NCBI RefSeq assembly: GCF_963966145.1
Contig: NC_091054.1
Location: forward strand, 2,108,001 to 2,172,000
Origin: Tenebrio molitor
Taxonomy: Eukaryota > Arthropoda > Insecta > Coleoptera > Tenebrionidae
DNA: 64,000 bases
Reading direction: 5' to 3'
Of this stretch, positions 24,261 to 37,609 are shown piece by piece; position 1 is the stretch's first letter, and each line of letters opens with the position of its first letter. The notes under the pieces are model-generated. The model saw only the letters and a program-made list of their open reading frames with translations. It was not told the origin of the DNA and searched no databases. The translations under genes were made by a program, and so were the position numbers.

Positions 24261-24535
24261 TATTTGTCTTCATGAAATATGTCTCAAAGGCAACATTTTT
24301 AACTTTAATATTAATAATTTAATAACTTCTAAAGCCTGTACTCGTAACTTAACAATAGGTGAGTTTAATAACATAATATTTGTTTTTGCCTTTGGAGATG
24401 ATAAACTTGAACCTTGAAAATTATAAGATAAGAAAGAAAAAATATACCACACGATTCCCGTATTATCAGGTTGCAGTGGCTGATTTAGTTCATCGGGTGC
24501 ATCACGAATAACAGTTCTTTGAATTTAAATCTGAG

Positions 24536-27271
24536 ATGAATGTTGACGAAAAGAAATATATCACAGCATTCAAAAAAGATAAAATTACTGTTAATGGGTT
24601 CTCTTTACCAAAAAAATATGAGCAACTCAAGGAACAACTGGACGATTTAGAAGTAAATAATTCCGATGTCTGGATCGTGACTTTTCCAAAATCTGGTAAG
24701 AATACGCTGTACTGATATTTTTGTATTGATGATGGTGGTAACCAAAAAAGGAACAACATGGACGGAAGAAATGGTCTGGATGATAATGAATAATCTTGAT
24801 TTTCAAGGGGCTCAAAAGTTTCTGCACCTCAGGTGTCCATTTTTGGAGTAAGTTTATATAATATTTGAATTAGGTCACATTATTTTTCAATGTGGTTCTT
24901 ATCACTTGCAATGCTTTCTTGCCATCAGCGCGATCGCTTCATCGTTTCCTGTCAAAAACTTTTTTGGCCCAATCTCTTCCCTATTCCATGACTTCCTCAT
25001 CGCTGATTAACTTTTTTTCTCCTAGACACCCCTTCAAATGTTAAAATAAACAAAAATCTAAAGATTAATTCTCATCTTATCAGAGATGCTTCAACCTTCA
25101 CCTTCAGCTTGGGGTTTTTTCTGCAACGTTTTACCTGTATGTCCTCTTTATTGCAGAGAATCTATGTTAATCGACGACACAAACAAGCTTGAGGATAATT
25201 CAGGTGGAAATGCAGATAATGCACATTCTATCAACTACCTAAAATCTCTAACAAGTCCAATAGTAGTTAAAACACATTTGCCTTTTGAATTGCTTCCGAA
25301 GCAAATCAAAAATAACATAAAAAATCCCAAGGTAAATGTAAAAATCTGTTTATTTCAAATCTAAAGATCTTGTCTTAGATGATCTACGTAACACGTGATC
25401 CTAGAGACACTTGCGTGTCTCGTTTCCACCACGCCAGATTGTTAGGGAGTTACGGAGGCGATTTGGAGACATTTTGTAAAATGTTTTTAGAAGGGAAAGG
25501 TATCTAAATTCATGATTACTTACTTTACTACAACGACATAAGTAAAGAATCTGGTGGCAGTAGCCTATAGTCCAATTTTTACCCTTCTGAGGTGACGTCA
25601 CGATTTCCTTCCTCGCATCCTCGCTTTCTCTTTATCGAAACGACAGAAACAGAAAAAACAAAAAAAAAGGCACGTTTATTTATCGATGGTCACTTTGAGG
25701 TTATTTTATGCTCCCGTCAATTTGACAATTTTTAATTTCTTTCACTTATTACATTGATTACAAACATAACCTTTCAAAGCAATTATAATTGCTTTGAAAG
25801 GTTATGTTATTTGTTGATAATTATCAACAAATTTGAAACATTATACTTATTTATGATCAATTCAAATTTGTTTCTGATCCTAGCTCAAACATACGTGAAG
25901 TTACTAGATAATGACGTCATCGCCAAAGGAAAAAAATTGGACTATATGACATATTTTTCGCATGTCTTTGATTGAAACATTTTTGACAAGTTGTCAGTTC
26001 CATGAAATTCTTCAAAGCAAACTTGCTAAGTATAGTTCTTTTTTTTAAACAACTGTCAAGTGTTATCATGTTGGTACTATGACGGACAATAAATTTAGGC
26101 CGGCCTGTCATTGTCTTGACATCAAAATGTGAAGCTGGCATAATGTTCAACTAACCCCATTTTCGATTTTTGTCATTCTTGTCATCGTGACAACGATAAT
26201 CAAAATTAAAATTGGGAAAAGAAGCGTGCACCAGAGAGAAGTGCTACTACAAATCAGTTATGCTAGTGCGTCATGATCTGTAGGTTACGAAAAGGGCGAA
26301 GGAAACGCCATATAGCTTGAAAACCTTCAGTTTGACAAACTGACACATCAGTCATTATGACAATAAATGGTCGCTTGCATTGACTTTTTTGAAATGTCAG
26401 AAATTTGCCGGCCTAAATTTATTGTCCGCCATAGTACGAGCCACTAGTTATTTGATGGTTATTAGGTTGGCAAAGTTAAATGTCAATTGTATGTCAGCCA
26501 TTTTGATGTAAAGGCCCTTGCACTACTGAATATGTTCAGTTGTATTTTTCAGTGCCATTATCGTCTTTACCTCTAGTCTTTTGGTATAAAATTGGCGTAC
26601 ACCTGAAACTTTTCTGACTTTTGAAAATTATTGAGATAACCTCAAACCTGATCTAGGGAGATTTTACGATACAGATGTTCCGAAACGAAAGGTTTTAGGG
26701 TAGTAAAGCCTGGTTTTTAAGGAAATATTGACATTGACATTTAAATAAAAAGGACTTTATTTATTTACTTGATAAAGTCAAACTGACAATTTGACAATTA
26801 AATATATGCGGAAAAAGTCTTAGTCTGCTGCGATCACATCCTTTATTGATCTCACTGTCTTCTTTTAAAATTCAAGTGACTTACGGACCCTATTGGTCAC
26901 ATATTCTGCCATTTTGGCAAATGAGAAGGAACCCAAACCTTCTCTTTTTGAAGTACGAAGAAATGAAGCACGATCTGAGAAAAGTTATCAGGCAAGTCTC
27001 CCTCTTTTTGGAACGTCCTCTCACTGACGAACAAGTGGAAATATTAAATCAACATCTTACTTTCGACAAAATGAAACAAAATCCAGCTGTCAATTATGAA
27101 GAACTGTTTGCTCCATTCAAGAAAAATCGAAAAATAGGCGAAGAAGAGGAGAAATTTATGCGAAAAGGGATTGTTGGAGATTACAAAAATGCAATGTCAG
27201 CTGACATGATACGAGCATTTGACGAGTGGATCGAAAGAAACATTCAGAATACAGATTATGTAATATCGTAG
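24536..27271 (+). CDS. Cytosolic sulfotransferase (SULT family)
   Basis: Five exons: 24536-24695, 24751-24847, 25157-25331, 25379-25499, 26877-27271; phases 1, 2, 0, 1 agree; 315 residues. It transfers sulfate from PAPS to hydroxyl or amine groups of small molecules; the substrate cannot be read from sequence. The 5'-phosphosulfate loop is FPKSGTTWT (50-58), the probable catalytic His is 126 (KTHLP), the 3'-phosphate contacts are Arg150 and Ser158 in RDPRDTCVS, and RKGIVGD (280-286) is the second PAPS-binding motif. KYEEMKHDL and the C-terminal half fit the family. All key residues are kept, so it should be active. The large last intron carries a double palindrome and a MITE. The reading frame is open back to 24514, so a further 5' exon is possible. 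AATAAA lies near 27345. Confidence 0.92.
25763..25832. repeat. Two abutting perfect palindromes
   Basis: 25763-25808 is a 46-bp perfect palindrome centred on AATTA/TAATT, and 25809-25832 is a separate 24-bp perfect palindrome centred on TGATAA/TTATCA. They touch with no gap and have no loop. They lie in the last intron of the sulfotransferase gene. Confidence 0.85.
26074..26437. repeat. 364-bp MITE with GTACTATGGCGGACAATAAA ends
   Basis: GTACTATGACGGACAATAAA at the left, continuing TTTAGGCCGGC, is mirrored by GCCGGCCTAAATTTATTG and TCCGCCATAGTAC at the right, about 31 bp with one mismatch. It is inserted in the last sulfotransferase intron. Confidence 0.8.
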
Positions 27272-27345
27272 CCAATCACAGTTCTTATTACATATTATTA
27301 TTATTATTAAAGGTAATTAATGTGTTGGAAAGCAAAAGGGATAAT

Positions 27346-30300
27346 AAAAAATCGGTAATTACACCACTAGCTTATAAAATTTTAAAATCACAGTGACTTG
27401 ACAGAGCCGTCATGTAATAAATATTTAAACTAGTGCTGCCAACTGAACCATATATTTTTAAATTTTTTCTTATGATAGCACTATCCCCAAACTTCAGGGC
27501 ATTCGACAAAGTTGAAATTTGACATTTTGCTAAATATTTAGGGGCATATTTTTAAATTTGTCAAAAATGTCGCCCCCAATAAATGAGTATTTAATGATTC
27601 TCTTACAATTATTTCAAAAACTAAAATTTATGTACTTGGCGTGACTGTTTGCACCTTTACAGCATTTGCCGTCCAGAATTTGCATAATATAATTTATATA
27701 AGTATAATTTGCAGAATTATTAATTGATGATGTTTTATATGCTGCTGCAAATTGTGACCTCACAAGTGTTTTCTAGGGGAACTTGATTTATAGTCACCAT
27801 AAATCTAACAAGTGGAGGCGGAATGACAAATTTTCCATCCTCGAATTTCAATTTGCTAAGAAATTGTTTAGCATTGTTCCAAAAATTGTTGTAGAGAGAT
27901 TCATCTGTACACGATGTAAACCATTTTGATTGAGATATCGATCATGGGAACCAGTCTAAAAAAAAACTCTAGTAGACTTGGGACAGATTTTGTCACACAC
28001 CCTGTATATTTTCATATTTTTGGTAGTTGTAAATAATCTCCCATCAATTTGTCGTACGGAAAAAAGTAACTGTTTAAACTTAGTAAGCAGTAATATGTGA
28101 AAACTTGCTTGTAATCGAAAAACCGATATACAGGGTGTGTCAGAATTCCACCGACAAACTTTCAGGGCTAACTCTATGACCAAAAATAAGCATAAAACTC
28201 TTAATACATATGGGGACAAAAACGCTTAGTTTGGGAGATAATCAACAAAAAACGTAAAAACAATTGCGATCTGGATCCCTTGGATTTTATGGTACTAGCC
28301 ACACCCAAACGAAGCATTTGTGTTCTTTTTGGCAGATGCAGATACTTACGTCATTCGTAATACTTTTGGATACGCTATAAATAAAAAGGTACCATTACGG
28401 CCTACGCCAAAGGTACTCGCCGATATGGTAGTTCTGAACTACTTTCATTAATCAAAGGATCTCGAGTGATGTGGGTGTGGAGAGAAGAGGTGCGTGCAAA
28501 TACAATAGTTCGACAAAGAACTTAAAATTCAGCAGATATACTGGAAAAGTAACCCATTAGTGGGTTCACCGAAGAAGTCAATGAATTTTGAATAATAAAA
28601 CGAAAAAAAAACTTTTCTAATTTGACTGTTTGTCCATTAAGTTATCTTATTTGCACCGAGTTGCATTTGAACATTATATAAAATGTCGTTGAGATCATCA
28701 CTTACTGTTATTGGTTAAACAATTTAAATAAATAAATTCCCAAAATAAAAAGGTCAATCTTTGTAGTTATTTCGCATTAGTGTTATTTAGTGCAACTGGA
28801 AACAAAAACAGCTGCCCGAAATGAACTGCTCCCTGGGTAACAATTTATCAGTTCATGACCGCCGAATAAAACGCATGAAATTGGTGGAATTTAACAAAGA
28901 GACAACGTTTGATTTTTTTATTTTCACAGAAACCTAAAGCAAAAAATTGAAAAGAAGAGGTAATATCTGTTACGCGCGAACCGGCTCAAGTTTCAGATAC
29001 TCGCTCCAGAGCAAAGACATTGTCGGAATACCATATTAATAAAAACTCCTGTTTGCTAGCATCGCTATTTCACTTATTTAAGAACGCTTTGCCACCATTA
29101 CATCTGATTAATTTGGTCGATAGCACGCAAGGCCACGGGCCCATAACGAGGAGATGGGTCTAGGATACGAGGTTTGATGGTACCACCGATAAAACAAGTC
29201 ACATAAACCAATAAACTCCGCGGAGGTAATGGAGTATAGTTTCTTGCATGCAAATATAAAATAATCATTAAAATTCCTGACCAGAGCAACTTGTCTAAAA
29301 CACGACCTTTCGGAACGCCGTCATAAATACCATTAAATACTTCCATCCCGGCCATAAATAATTTAATTGCAAAAGTGTCGCCGTTTTGTCACAAATTAAC
29401 TCTCATCATCAACCTTGTCCCTGCATCGCTGTCCTTTTAAGAAGAAGCTGCAAGGTCGTAGACGGCGCTGGCTACTCCGGCCAAGTTCGGGTCACGGCTC
29501 ACTAGATGGCAATACTCCGGTTATTCAACTGTCACGTGTGGAGTAAACGGATTCAGCACACATATCACTTTGATCTTGATTTACCTTGGCTGTTTATTAT
29601 TTGCACACATGCGAAATATGTACCGTTTTACCGCTAGGTTTATCCCCGGTTTTGACGTGACATGTCGAAAATGCAGTTATTTGAGCCGCTCTGTATGAGA
29701 TGAGAGTGCAGCAGTTGCGTCACAAAAGCAATATTTATTGTGCTTTCGAGAGATGAAATGAAACACCCGCTATGTCAATCAAGGTGGTAATAAAAAATAA
29801 ACAAAAAGAAGGATTTTCCGTTGGTACACGATGACTTATGGCCCGGTTAACTGTAAAAGCCACAATGAATCCTTCCCCTTGTTATTTTCGTTTCGGAGAA
29901 CTTGTTCTTGTCTTATTATACTTGTTTGAAATTCCTCGGTGGTTCCTTAAAAAGAGGACTGCGAGGGGCCAGAATCTTAATGTAATTTGGAGTAATAATA
30001 GGAGCGAGCCTGTAATTTAACTGTACGAAAAAAGCCAACAAGGAATGAAGTGTAGGTACAGTGATTGCCCCAAAAAGTTGCTCGTTCGAAGTCTTCACTG
30101 AAACATTAACATTATTTGAGCACATGATGTTAATACACCACATACATTTTATTCGCGGGCAGTGAATTAGTTTCATGCGACACGCTAAAATCGTTCGCAT
30201 TACGCTAAAATCGTTCGCAGCTAGCCAAAATCTCGGGAGTCGAGTTTAGCGGAGAAACAGTCAACTGTGGGTCACTTCCAAATTTTCGAGGACATTGATG

Positions 30301-32684
30301 ATTCAATAAAACAAAAAGTAAGGGACCTTAATTAGGCTCTTGTGGTACACCAGACCTAGACGTAAATTTTTTTGATTCAAAAATTGAAATATAATAAGGA
30401 GCAATAACATCTAACAAGCTGCAAAATAATGGCGACTCACCTTATACAAACTTCTTTATTTATTTTTTAAATTTTAATTCTCCTGTCGCAAACTCCTTAT
30501 TTGAAGCTCTTAAGATAAGAACTCCATATATACCATTTGAAATTTTATTTTCCGACCTGGCAACTTTTTTGGAAGACTCTGTACCCACTTTGGTAAACGT
30601 GTCTTCACAGCAAAAAGAACAACAGTTACCGTGAGTCAGCCTCATTGTCGTCAGGTTCAAGAGCAATTCTGTCACCATCGCACATACGTAATTCCCTGGC
30701 GTGGGTTCCGGTGGGTCAATGCCGAAATTCGCATATTTGGTCTTCCGAGATGTCAATAGCCACATTAAACCAGATAAAAAAACGCGCCAAATTTATTATC
30801 TGGGAAATGAACACACCTCGACTTTTCATAAATTACGGAGACATGGCGGAAGAGTGCGATAAGCCACGGCGGTAAAGAGCATGTTTACAAGCGGATGCAG
30901 AAATTCGAGTAAAATTAATGTGCAAGAGGGATCTCGTGCTTGGGAATTAAGAAGCATAAACACAACAAGCAAAATTATTGCCTGTGCGAGATGTAATGCA
31001 TCAACGACTACAATTTACTAAACCTGTCTGGGCTGCACGCCGATGCAGATTGGTTTTTATCTGCGGAGGAATTTTTACCACCGATCAACAAAGACGATCT
31101 GGTTTGTTTGCTTAGTAGTCAAAACTGCTTCCGTTAATTACGACCTGCAGAAAAAGCTGTTTGGTTTATGGTGTCTCACACCCATGCTATTCAACAACCA
31201 GAAATGCAGGACCACGACGCTTCGGTCAAAAACACCACAAACTCTTGGATTACCAAGAAATTCAGTATCGATTTATGTTAATTCCATCACAGGTCGCTTT
31301 ATTTAATCAAAAGAACATGTTTTGTTGACATCTGCCATATTTCAACTCCGCTTTTATCTATGACAAAAAACCCAGATCCAACTTCAATAAATTCTTTAAT
31401 TTGTCGCGGCTTTGATCCGATGCAAACCGGACGGCTACTTCTTCCAGTTGCTCCGAAGGACGTGCATAATCACCTCTAATCCCTCATTTTTACTTGATAC
31501 CTAATTAATAGCGGTATCGCTTTAACTGGATTGTAATGAGAGCTCATTACGCAAATATTACCCTCCAAGGTGTACGTCTTGTTTTGCTAATAAACCTGCG
31601 AGACCTGAAGGAATCCGTTTGGCATTAAAATTCTACCAGAGCTTCGAGTTTTGTCAATAAATAAGAGAGCCCCGATGGTACACAAATATTCTCATTAATT
31701 TGGTCCCATACGTAGCTTCGTCGTGGCTGTTATTCTCCTGGCCTACAATCTTGATCTTTGTGGAAGCAACGCTACTGAATGAATTGTGCAAAGTAATGCT
31801 TAGGTGAATATCAATCGCATTAATAATTCATGCGGAATAATGTTACTATGTAGAGAATTGACTCGAACACGGATTTTATGACGTGATGTATTCGTGACGT
31901 GCAAACATCCAAATGCCACCCAATAAGAAAAAAACAAGAGATATGTGAAATTTTTGATGGGTCTTCAACACTTAAACAAGATGCAAATGTAGCTGTTAAA
32001 AATTATCTCTAAGTGTATCTGCGGAAGAACCAATGTTGCTGGAGTTTGTGTGATTTATTTCGGCTGTCAAAAGGCTGGATACCAAACCCTCAAATAATGT
32101 GTTGGAGAACAGTCTTTATTTTTATTTCTAATAAAAGAATATTGTTGTCAATTTTGAAGCAGCTACATCACAAAGAGTTAAAATAGTTAATGGCAAGATT
32201 TTTTTATGCCTTCCAAAACAGGTTAAGATTGATAAAACATTATGGCGAAACTGCAACTCGTATCGTTAAGATTTTATTTTACTGCAGTGTGAACACATTC
32301 TGGTTTGTTTTTTTGCAGTCGTTTTCGTCCCACATCCTAATTTCAGTTTTGGCCCAACGGAAATGCCAATGGTGACAAAACCAAAATCCCCGTTACAATG
32401 ACATGTTTTAAACAAATGTCACATTAATTCGCACGGTTTATGATTATTGTTATCTAACAGAACTAATATAACATGATTTGTTAAAATTAATTCCGTTAAT
32501 TCCAATGATATTAGCAATTATGTGTTCGAATTATTACGAACATCCCTGTATTACGTACATTTCCTTGTATGGATAGTATTTCTTATGTCCCAAACTTGCT
32601 GCATCAGAAACAAATAAAAGTTCCATAAAATACTTTTTGCACTTCCGAGACGAGAGTACTAACTTTAGTCCCTTATAACAGGGA
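27346..32684. other. Gene-poor stretch
   Basis: No exon set with matching phases was found. It contains two facing-away TACAGGGTGTGT-type transposon ends (right end CACACACCCTGTA at 28005, left end TACAGGGTGTGTCAG at 28129). Open frames at 29098-29355 and 30460-30765 on the minus strand have no recognisable domain. GC rises in 29-31.5 kb, which could hold regulatory DNA. Confidence 0.4.
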
Positions 32685-33420
32685 CTAACGTGTCTCTTTT
32701 AGTCGGTAAAAAAAGTTTTCCATTCGTTTCTCCATAAACCACGTAATCAAACCTTCATATTGCTGTTCGTGTACATTTTTCTGGATTTTTTTGGATATTA
32801 ATTCTTCCGCAATCGTATCAGCGGCCTTATCTATATCAAAACTTGTAGATTTATTCAATTTCTTACCGATAAAACTCTGCGAAGTTACGATTTGTTTCGA
32901 CACTTAAAATGGCACTAGATTGAAAAATTTTATTGACATCGTTGCCATGACGTTACCTACTGCGTAATCCAAATAGCACCATGTTCATAATATAACAAAC
33001 TCATCAAAATGATTATTGTTTAAATTTATATTACTGGGAAATGCAAAAAATAGTGTATATGCTTCAGGACTAAAGTGATATTTTATTCCTTACGTGATTA
33101 TTGGCCCTCTACTACTAAATCAAATGTCATTTCTTTTAAATTAGAAATCAAAGTGAGTTGGATGGATTTGTCAGAAATGTCAGATTGGCAGATAACCTGT
33201 ATTTGATCAAAATTAAATAAATAAACAAATTAATTAACAAATTAAGTTAATGTAAAAGGTGTTGGAAGTGTTTACCATCGTCTGGTAAACATCCGCAGCG
33301 GCGACAGACTTCTTTCCACACTCTCCATAAAAATGAGGACCATGCGTGGACCATGTCAGTCTTTTCGTCGTTTTGACAAAGACTTTGCTTTAATGTCAAA
33401 GATACAAGACTAAGAGCCAT
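32685..33420 (-). CDS. Unrecognised small two-exon gene (120 residues)
   Basis: Exon 1 is 33420-33276 and exon 2 is 32902-32685, joined in phase 1 (donor GATG/GTAAAC, acceptor TTTTAAG/TGTC) with a 373-bp intron. The start is the first in-frame ATG. The N-terminal half has MVHAWSSFLWRVWKEV followed by a Cys cluster CRRCGC; the C-terminal half is amphipathic and charged (DKAADTIAEELISKK, TWFMEKRMENFFYRLKE). No signal peptide, membrane segment or low complexity. I do not recognise a family. Balanced composition, an open frame on both sides of a phase-matched intron and a clean stop argue for a real gene. Its neighbours are repeats and empty DNA. No poly(A) signal was obvious. Confidence 0.5.
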
Positions 33421-36151
33421 CGTGGATTCAGTTATAATAATTTTCAAAGTTTAAAATCAGGAAATTGTTGCAATGTGTATAATGGGTTGCGGCAAAAAAA
33501 TTCAGAAGTAACCCTCTTGTACATAACCCTGTTATCAGTTATTAAAGAAGGATAAGGGATATCATACGATGTTAATATAAATTAAAAAGACACTGAACAT
33601 GCACAAATCAATGTGGTGACATGTTAATAGACAGAAAAAGAATAATAAAAAACAAGATACAAGTACCGAACATAAATACGAGGATGAAGTCGCGAATCTA
33701 AAATTTATTTCGAAGACTCAGCTGGGACAGATAAGAATAATATGAAAAAGTTAAATTATTAATGTACATAGGACACATAAGATGCTAATAAAATAAATCA
33801 GTAATAAATGGCTTCTACAAAAAATATTATTTACAACTCTAGAACCAATAAATAATGTTTGCATAATTTTTTTAGTTGGGAATTATAGTATTTAAGAGAG
33901 CGTCTGCATAGCGGTTACAAAAACTCAGCAGCATTGACCCCACTTCCGGCGGCAGCGCTTGATATATCACAGAACAAGTTTTTATTGGTGATATTATTTC
34001 AAAACTTCTATTATGTAAATGATGAGAAATATGAGCGATTTGTCTATTTCATCACCCAATTAAAATAGAAAAACGTTGTGTTTCATAACACTACAGGTAG
34101 ATGTTTTGGGAAGGCCCGGTCCCCACGCAAACCTGCATAAATTAATTGACAATTTTCACAAATTAAATGCAGTTCGATTAAAAAAAACCGGAATGTTGCC
34201 AATCGACAGTATCCCGCGCCTGAATTCCCAGTAATGGCGATAAGCGAAATTAAAAATGATTTGAAAACAAATTTTTATCTAAAAATGTCCGAAAAACACC
34301 CATAAATAATCGTAATGGCCTGTTTTCCAATCGAACGTACACGTTATTTAAATTAAATTAAATTATCGCCAATCCCGACCGCAAACAATCCATCTCGGAA
34401 AAATTCCGAACCGTTAGCGCAAGTAGCGATAAAGTTGTTTATTTACATAATTAATTTGATTGTCCCCGGGGCGATTTTCCAGGTCTCCACGTGTCGAAAC
34501 GCATCCTGAAAAATCCTGCGAGATGTACACCGGGACTCACATGCAAATCACGTCGAGATTTATTACATTTCGGACACTGTGCACGTGGAGAAGATCGCAG
34601 TCACGATTGCATAAACCATCTAACTGCAAATAAAATCATATTAATATTAATAGGGTCGTTGCAGGAAAGCTCCCAGATTCCTGACCGCGATAAGGCGACG
34701 GCTGGAGCTAGAACAACGGAATTGTTTGGATTTATGGTACTGGTAATTGTGTCCTTTTGATTAATCGCTTTCATAACGGTTGCCTGATTTTTGGTAATTA
34801 ATTTCTCGGGCTGGGATCTACGATTTATGAAAAATGATTCATGACGGGTTCAACTTGATATTCGCGTCCAGTTCTATAAGATTCAAATTTATGAGAATAT
34901 TTCGTAATAAATATATTTCAAGAGAGCCTTATAAGGAGCCTCAAGAGATTTGATATCTAATCGTCGTTAGTTGTATTCACAGGCGCATTCAGAATCTTGC
35001 AATCTTTCACTGAAAACTATTAGATGTTTCCCGGTTGTTCTCGGAGTGCGGGAAAAACGATTTCCCGCCCGCGGTGTTTTTTACTCTGCAGCAGAAAAAA
35101 TTGTAGTGAGTACTCGGCACGGCGTGTTTGCAAAAGTTCAAAAAGTTCAAATTGAAATTTATTTGGAGGTACCGTTGAGGAAAACGTGTTTGGCGAATTA
35201 AAAAATCAAATCCGTGCTCAATTCTTCTGCGGCGTCCGATTTGTTCTGTGCACCGAATTCCTTCACTTTTATAGCTCTTTCGGTGATAAAACCCGGAGGA
35301 ACACCAATAAACATGTCAAGTTCCGCAATTCCGAGTCAACAAACTATCCGGGGCCTAGGTACGGTGGCGCTTTTTGGATTTTCGCCCACAATGTGCGAAA
35401 ATCGGCCAAGTTCGTCCGTTTTGGCCGGCTGCCAACATATTTATGCAGTTTTTGTGGGTTATTGTAACAGGTGTTTGACCCCCATAGCCTTAATTCGCGG
35501 GCAATGAGATTATCCGGGTGTGTTTATTGGATTCAGTGGGCGTCTTGGACTAACTCTTGTGTTCGCATCGTGTTAAAAACAAGATACAGTTACAATGGGT
35601 CATAAGATGGTTTTATGGGGCAGTTATCACTTTTTATAAGCCATACAGTTTGTCATAATGTTTATGTTCCTGCTGCTATTTCCCGGTTTACCTGAAAAAT
35701 CAACGAGACACGTTCTGCCCTCTGCTTTCAGCTGGAACGTGACCAAATCGCACGAGAGAATCTGCAGATGAGATTTCCACCTCGTGAATTCCTAATTCAA
35801 ATAAAAATGCAACCGGAATCGATGAGGAGGCGTAAGCACAATGGTTGCCAACACGGCTACGAAATTATTAATAATGGGAACGTGTACATAAAGCGGTTGA
35901 CGTTTTACAATCGACGGATAAATTATTGCCATGTGCCAATAATTCCTGTAGCCAATATGCTGTCTGCATTAAGCATACATCTGCAATTCAAGCAGTGTCA
36001 CTGATTTGTTCTTTATGACGATACGAATTACTAAATAAAGCACTGTACTGCATGGTTGAAATTTATTCAAATCAAAGATGAAGATTTGTTGAGGAAATTT
36101 CTGCATACTTCATCAATTTAGAATTCTAAATCTGAAGAATCTTCAACTCTG
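33421..36151. other. Gene-free stretch
   Basis: No supported exon. Plus-strand open frames at 34491-34760 and 35186-35507 lack start context, splice partners and known motifs. GC is above the local average at 34.1-35.9 kb. Confidence 0.4.
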
Positions 36152-36540
36152 ACTTATACAGGTGTCCCAGAACTCGCGAATCAGATTTAGAGTGTGCTTT
36201 CGTTGGTGATAAATGAAAGCAATAGCGTTAAAAAAATGGTCAGGGTTTAGTAGATTCTTTGTAATTAACAATTAAAGTTGACCAATCAGAAGGTCGCTGT
36301 TAATTTGAATTTCAGGAAAATTCAACGAACACTTTAAATTGCTTAGCGAAATAATTCTAGAAGTAATTTTTATTATTCATACGTATTATACTGCTCCAAC
36401 ACTATTGGTCAATTTGAAAAATTCATAACTAAGAAGCTATTGCACCCTGAATATTTTTCTAAACGTTTTTCACCTCTATTACGACTACGGAATATGTCCG
36501 TTAAATCTGATTCGCCAGTTCTGGGACACCCTGTATAAGT
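36152..36540. mobile_element. MITE with ACAGGGTGTCCCAGAACT ends
   Basis: ACTTATACAGGTGTCCCAGA at the left is mirrored by TCTGGGACACCCTGTATAAG at the right, with the inverted repeat running on to GCGAATCAGATTTA and TAAATCTGATTCGC (about 36-38 bp, one missing G on the left). TA sits at both borders (36157 and 36535), as in Tc1/mariner-type elements. No coding capacity. Confidence 0.8.
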
Positions 36541-37609
36541 ACATATTTAAAAGGCAAAGTGCAGCGAACATTTCGAACATCATTCCCGCACTTAATTAAG
36601 AGTGAGAAGTCTAAGTATAACAAAGAAAAAGAAAATTTTCTTTAAAGTAAAAATTGGAGGGCAATAAAAGCCTAATTCTTATTAAAAAATTATATTTGTT
36701 TTATTTCTTCTTCACGTCTGCCCCCGCGTTTTCCAAATCTTATTCTAGCGTGCCGTTAAAAAGTTTGGCCTTCTTTTGTATTAACTTTTTTAAGATATAT
36801 CGGGCCTTCAAATAAATATATATTTAGAGTAGGCGTAGGCGACATTCTAATTCTGTTAACAGTGTAAAGTAATTTTTGTAAATAACCAATTATTCTCTGG
36901 AGTTACACAGGTTACATTCCCAATTTCATATTGTCATATTCCGTGGAGGGGGAATAGGGAGAATGCACTACAAAAATTAAAAATATTTTCTAACCTAATT
37001 TTATTTCGTTAAAATGTCAGACGTTTCTTGTGTCATTTTCTACGCTGGAAAAATGTTGCAAACAATTGAATTTCCATAGGTTGCTCTAAATATAAATTTA
37101 TTTGAAGGCCCGTTATTAAAAATCACTGTATATGATTGTAAAACATAACCAAAATATTTTTAAATATGATTTTGGTTTAAACAACTAAATGAGTGACACA
37201 ACAATGACATCTTAAAAATGGGTTTTGTCGATTAAACCATCTTCTGCGTTTATTTCCATAAACCTTTTTTGCATCTTATGAATCAGTTTTATTGAGACTC
37301 TTTTAAATATTTAATTAGTTTCTTTTCATAATCAAGATTTTCAAAAAACTATTTAATCGTTATTAGTTTTAGTCACTCACACCTTTGTATTATTTTATCA
37401 AACTGGCAGTAGGGAATTTTTAAAAAATATTTGTGGAGATAAAAAAGTATTATTGTATTTTCTTTGAAAGGAAATAATTGACACATTTTTACTATTTTGA
37501 TGCTTCTTTACCCAAAACTGTACGAATGGATTCATGTTCCAAAAAGTCAGTTTATTAAAAGAGAAAATAATTGTACGAAAATATGTTTTATACTTCTTAT
37601 TATATTATC
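36541..37609. other. Gene-free AT-rich stretch
   Basis: Nothing recognised between the MITE and the start of the duplicated promoter. Confidence 0.4.

Noticed and set aside
23878..24417. 179-codon plus-strand frame
   Set aside because: The start is not an ATG, the first part is AT-driven Phe/Leu/Ile, and the middle is a frame-broken RT relic rather than a gene.
29098..29355. 85-codon minus-strand frame
   Set aside because: No motif, no signal peptide, no splice partners and no poly(A) signal; expected by chance in higher-GC DNA.
30460..30765. 101-codon minus-strand frame with several Cys
   Set aside because: Cysteine spacing fits no domain I know and no exon structure supports it.
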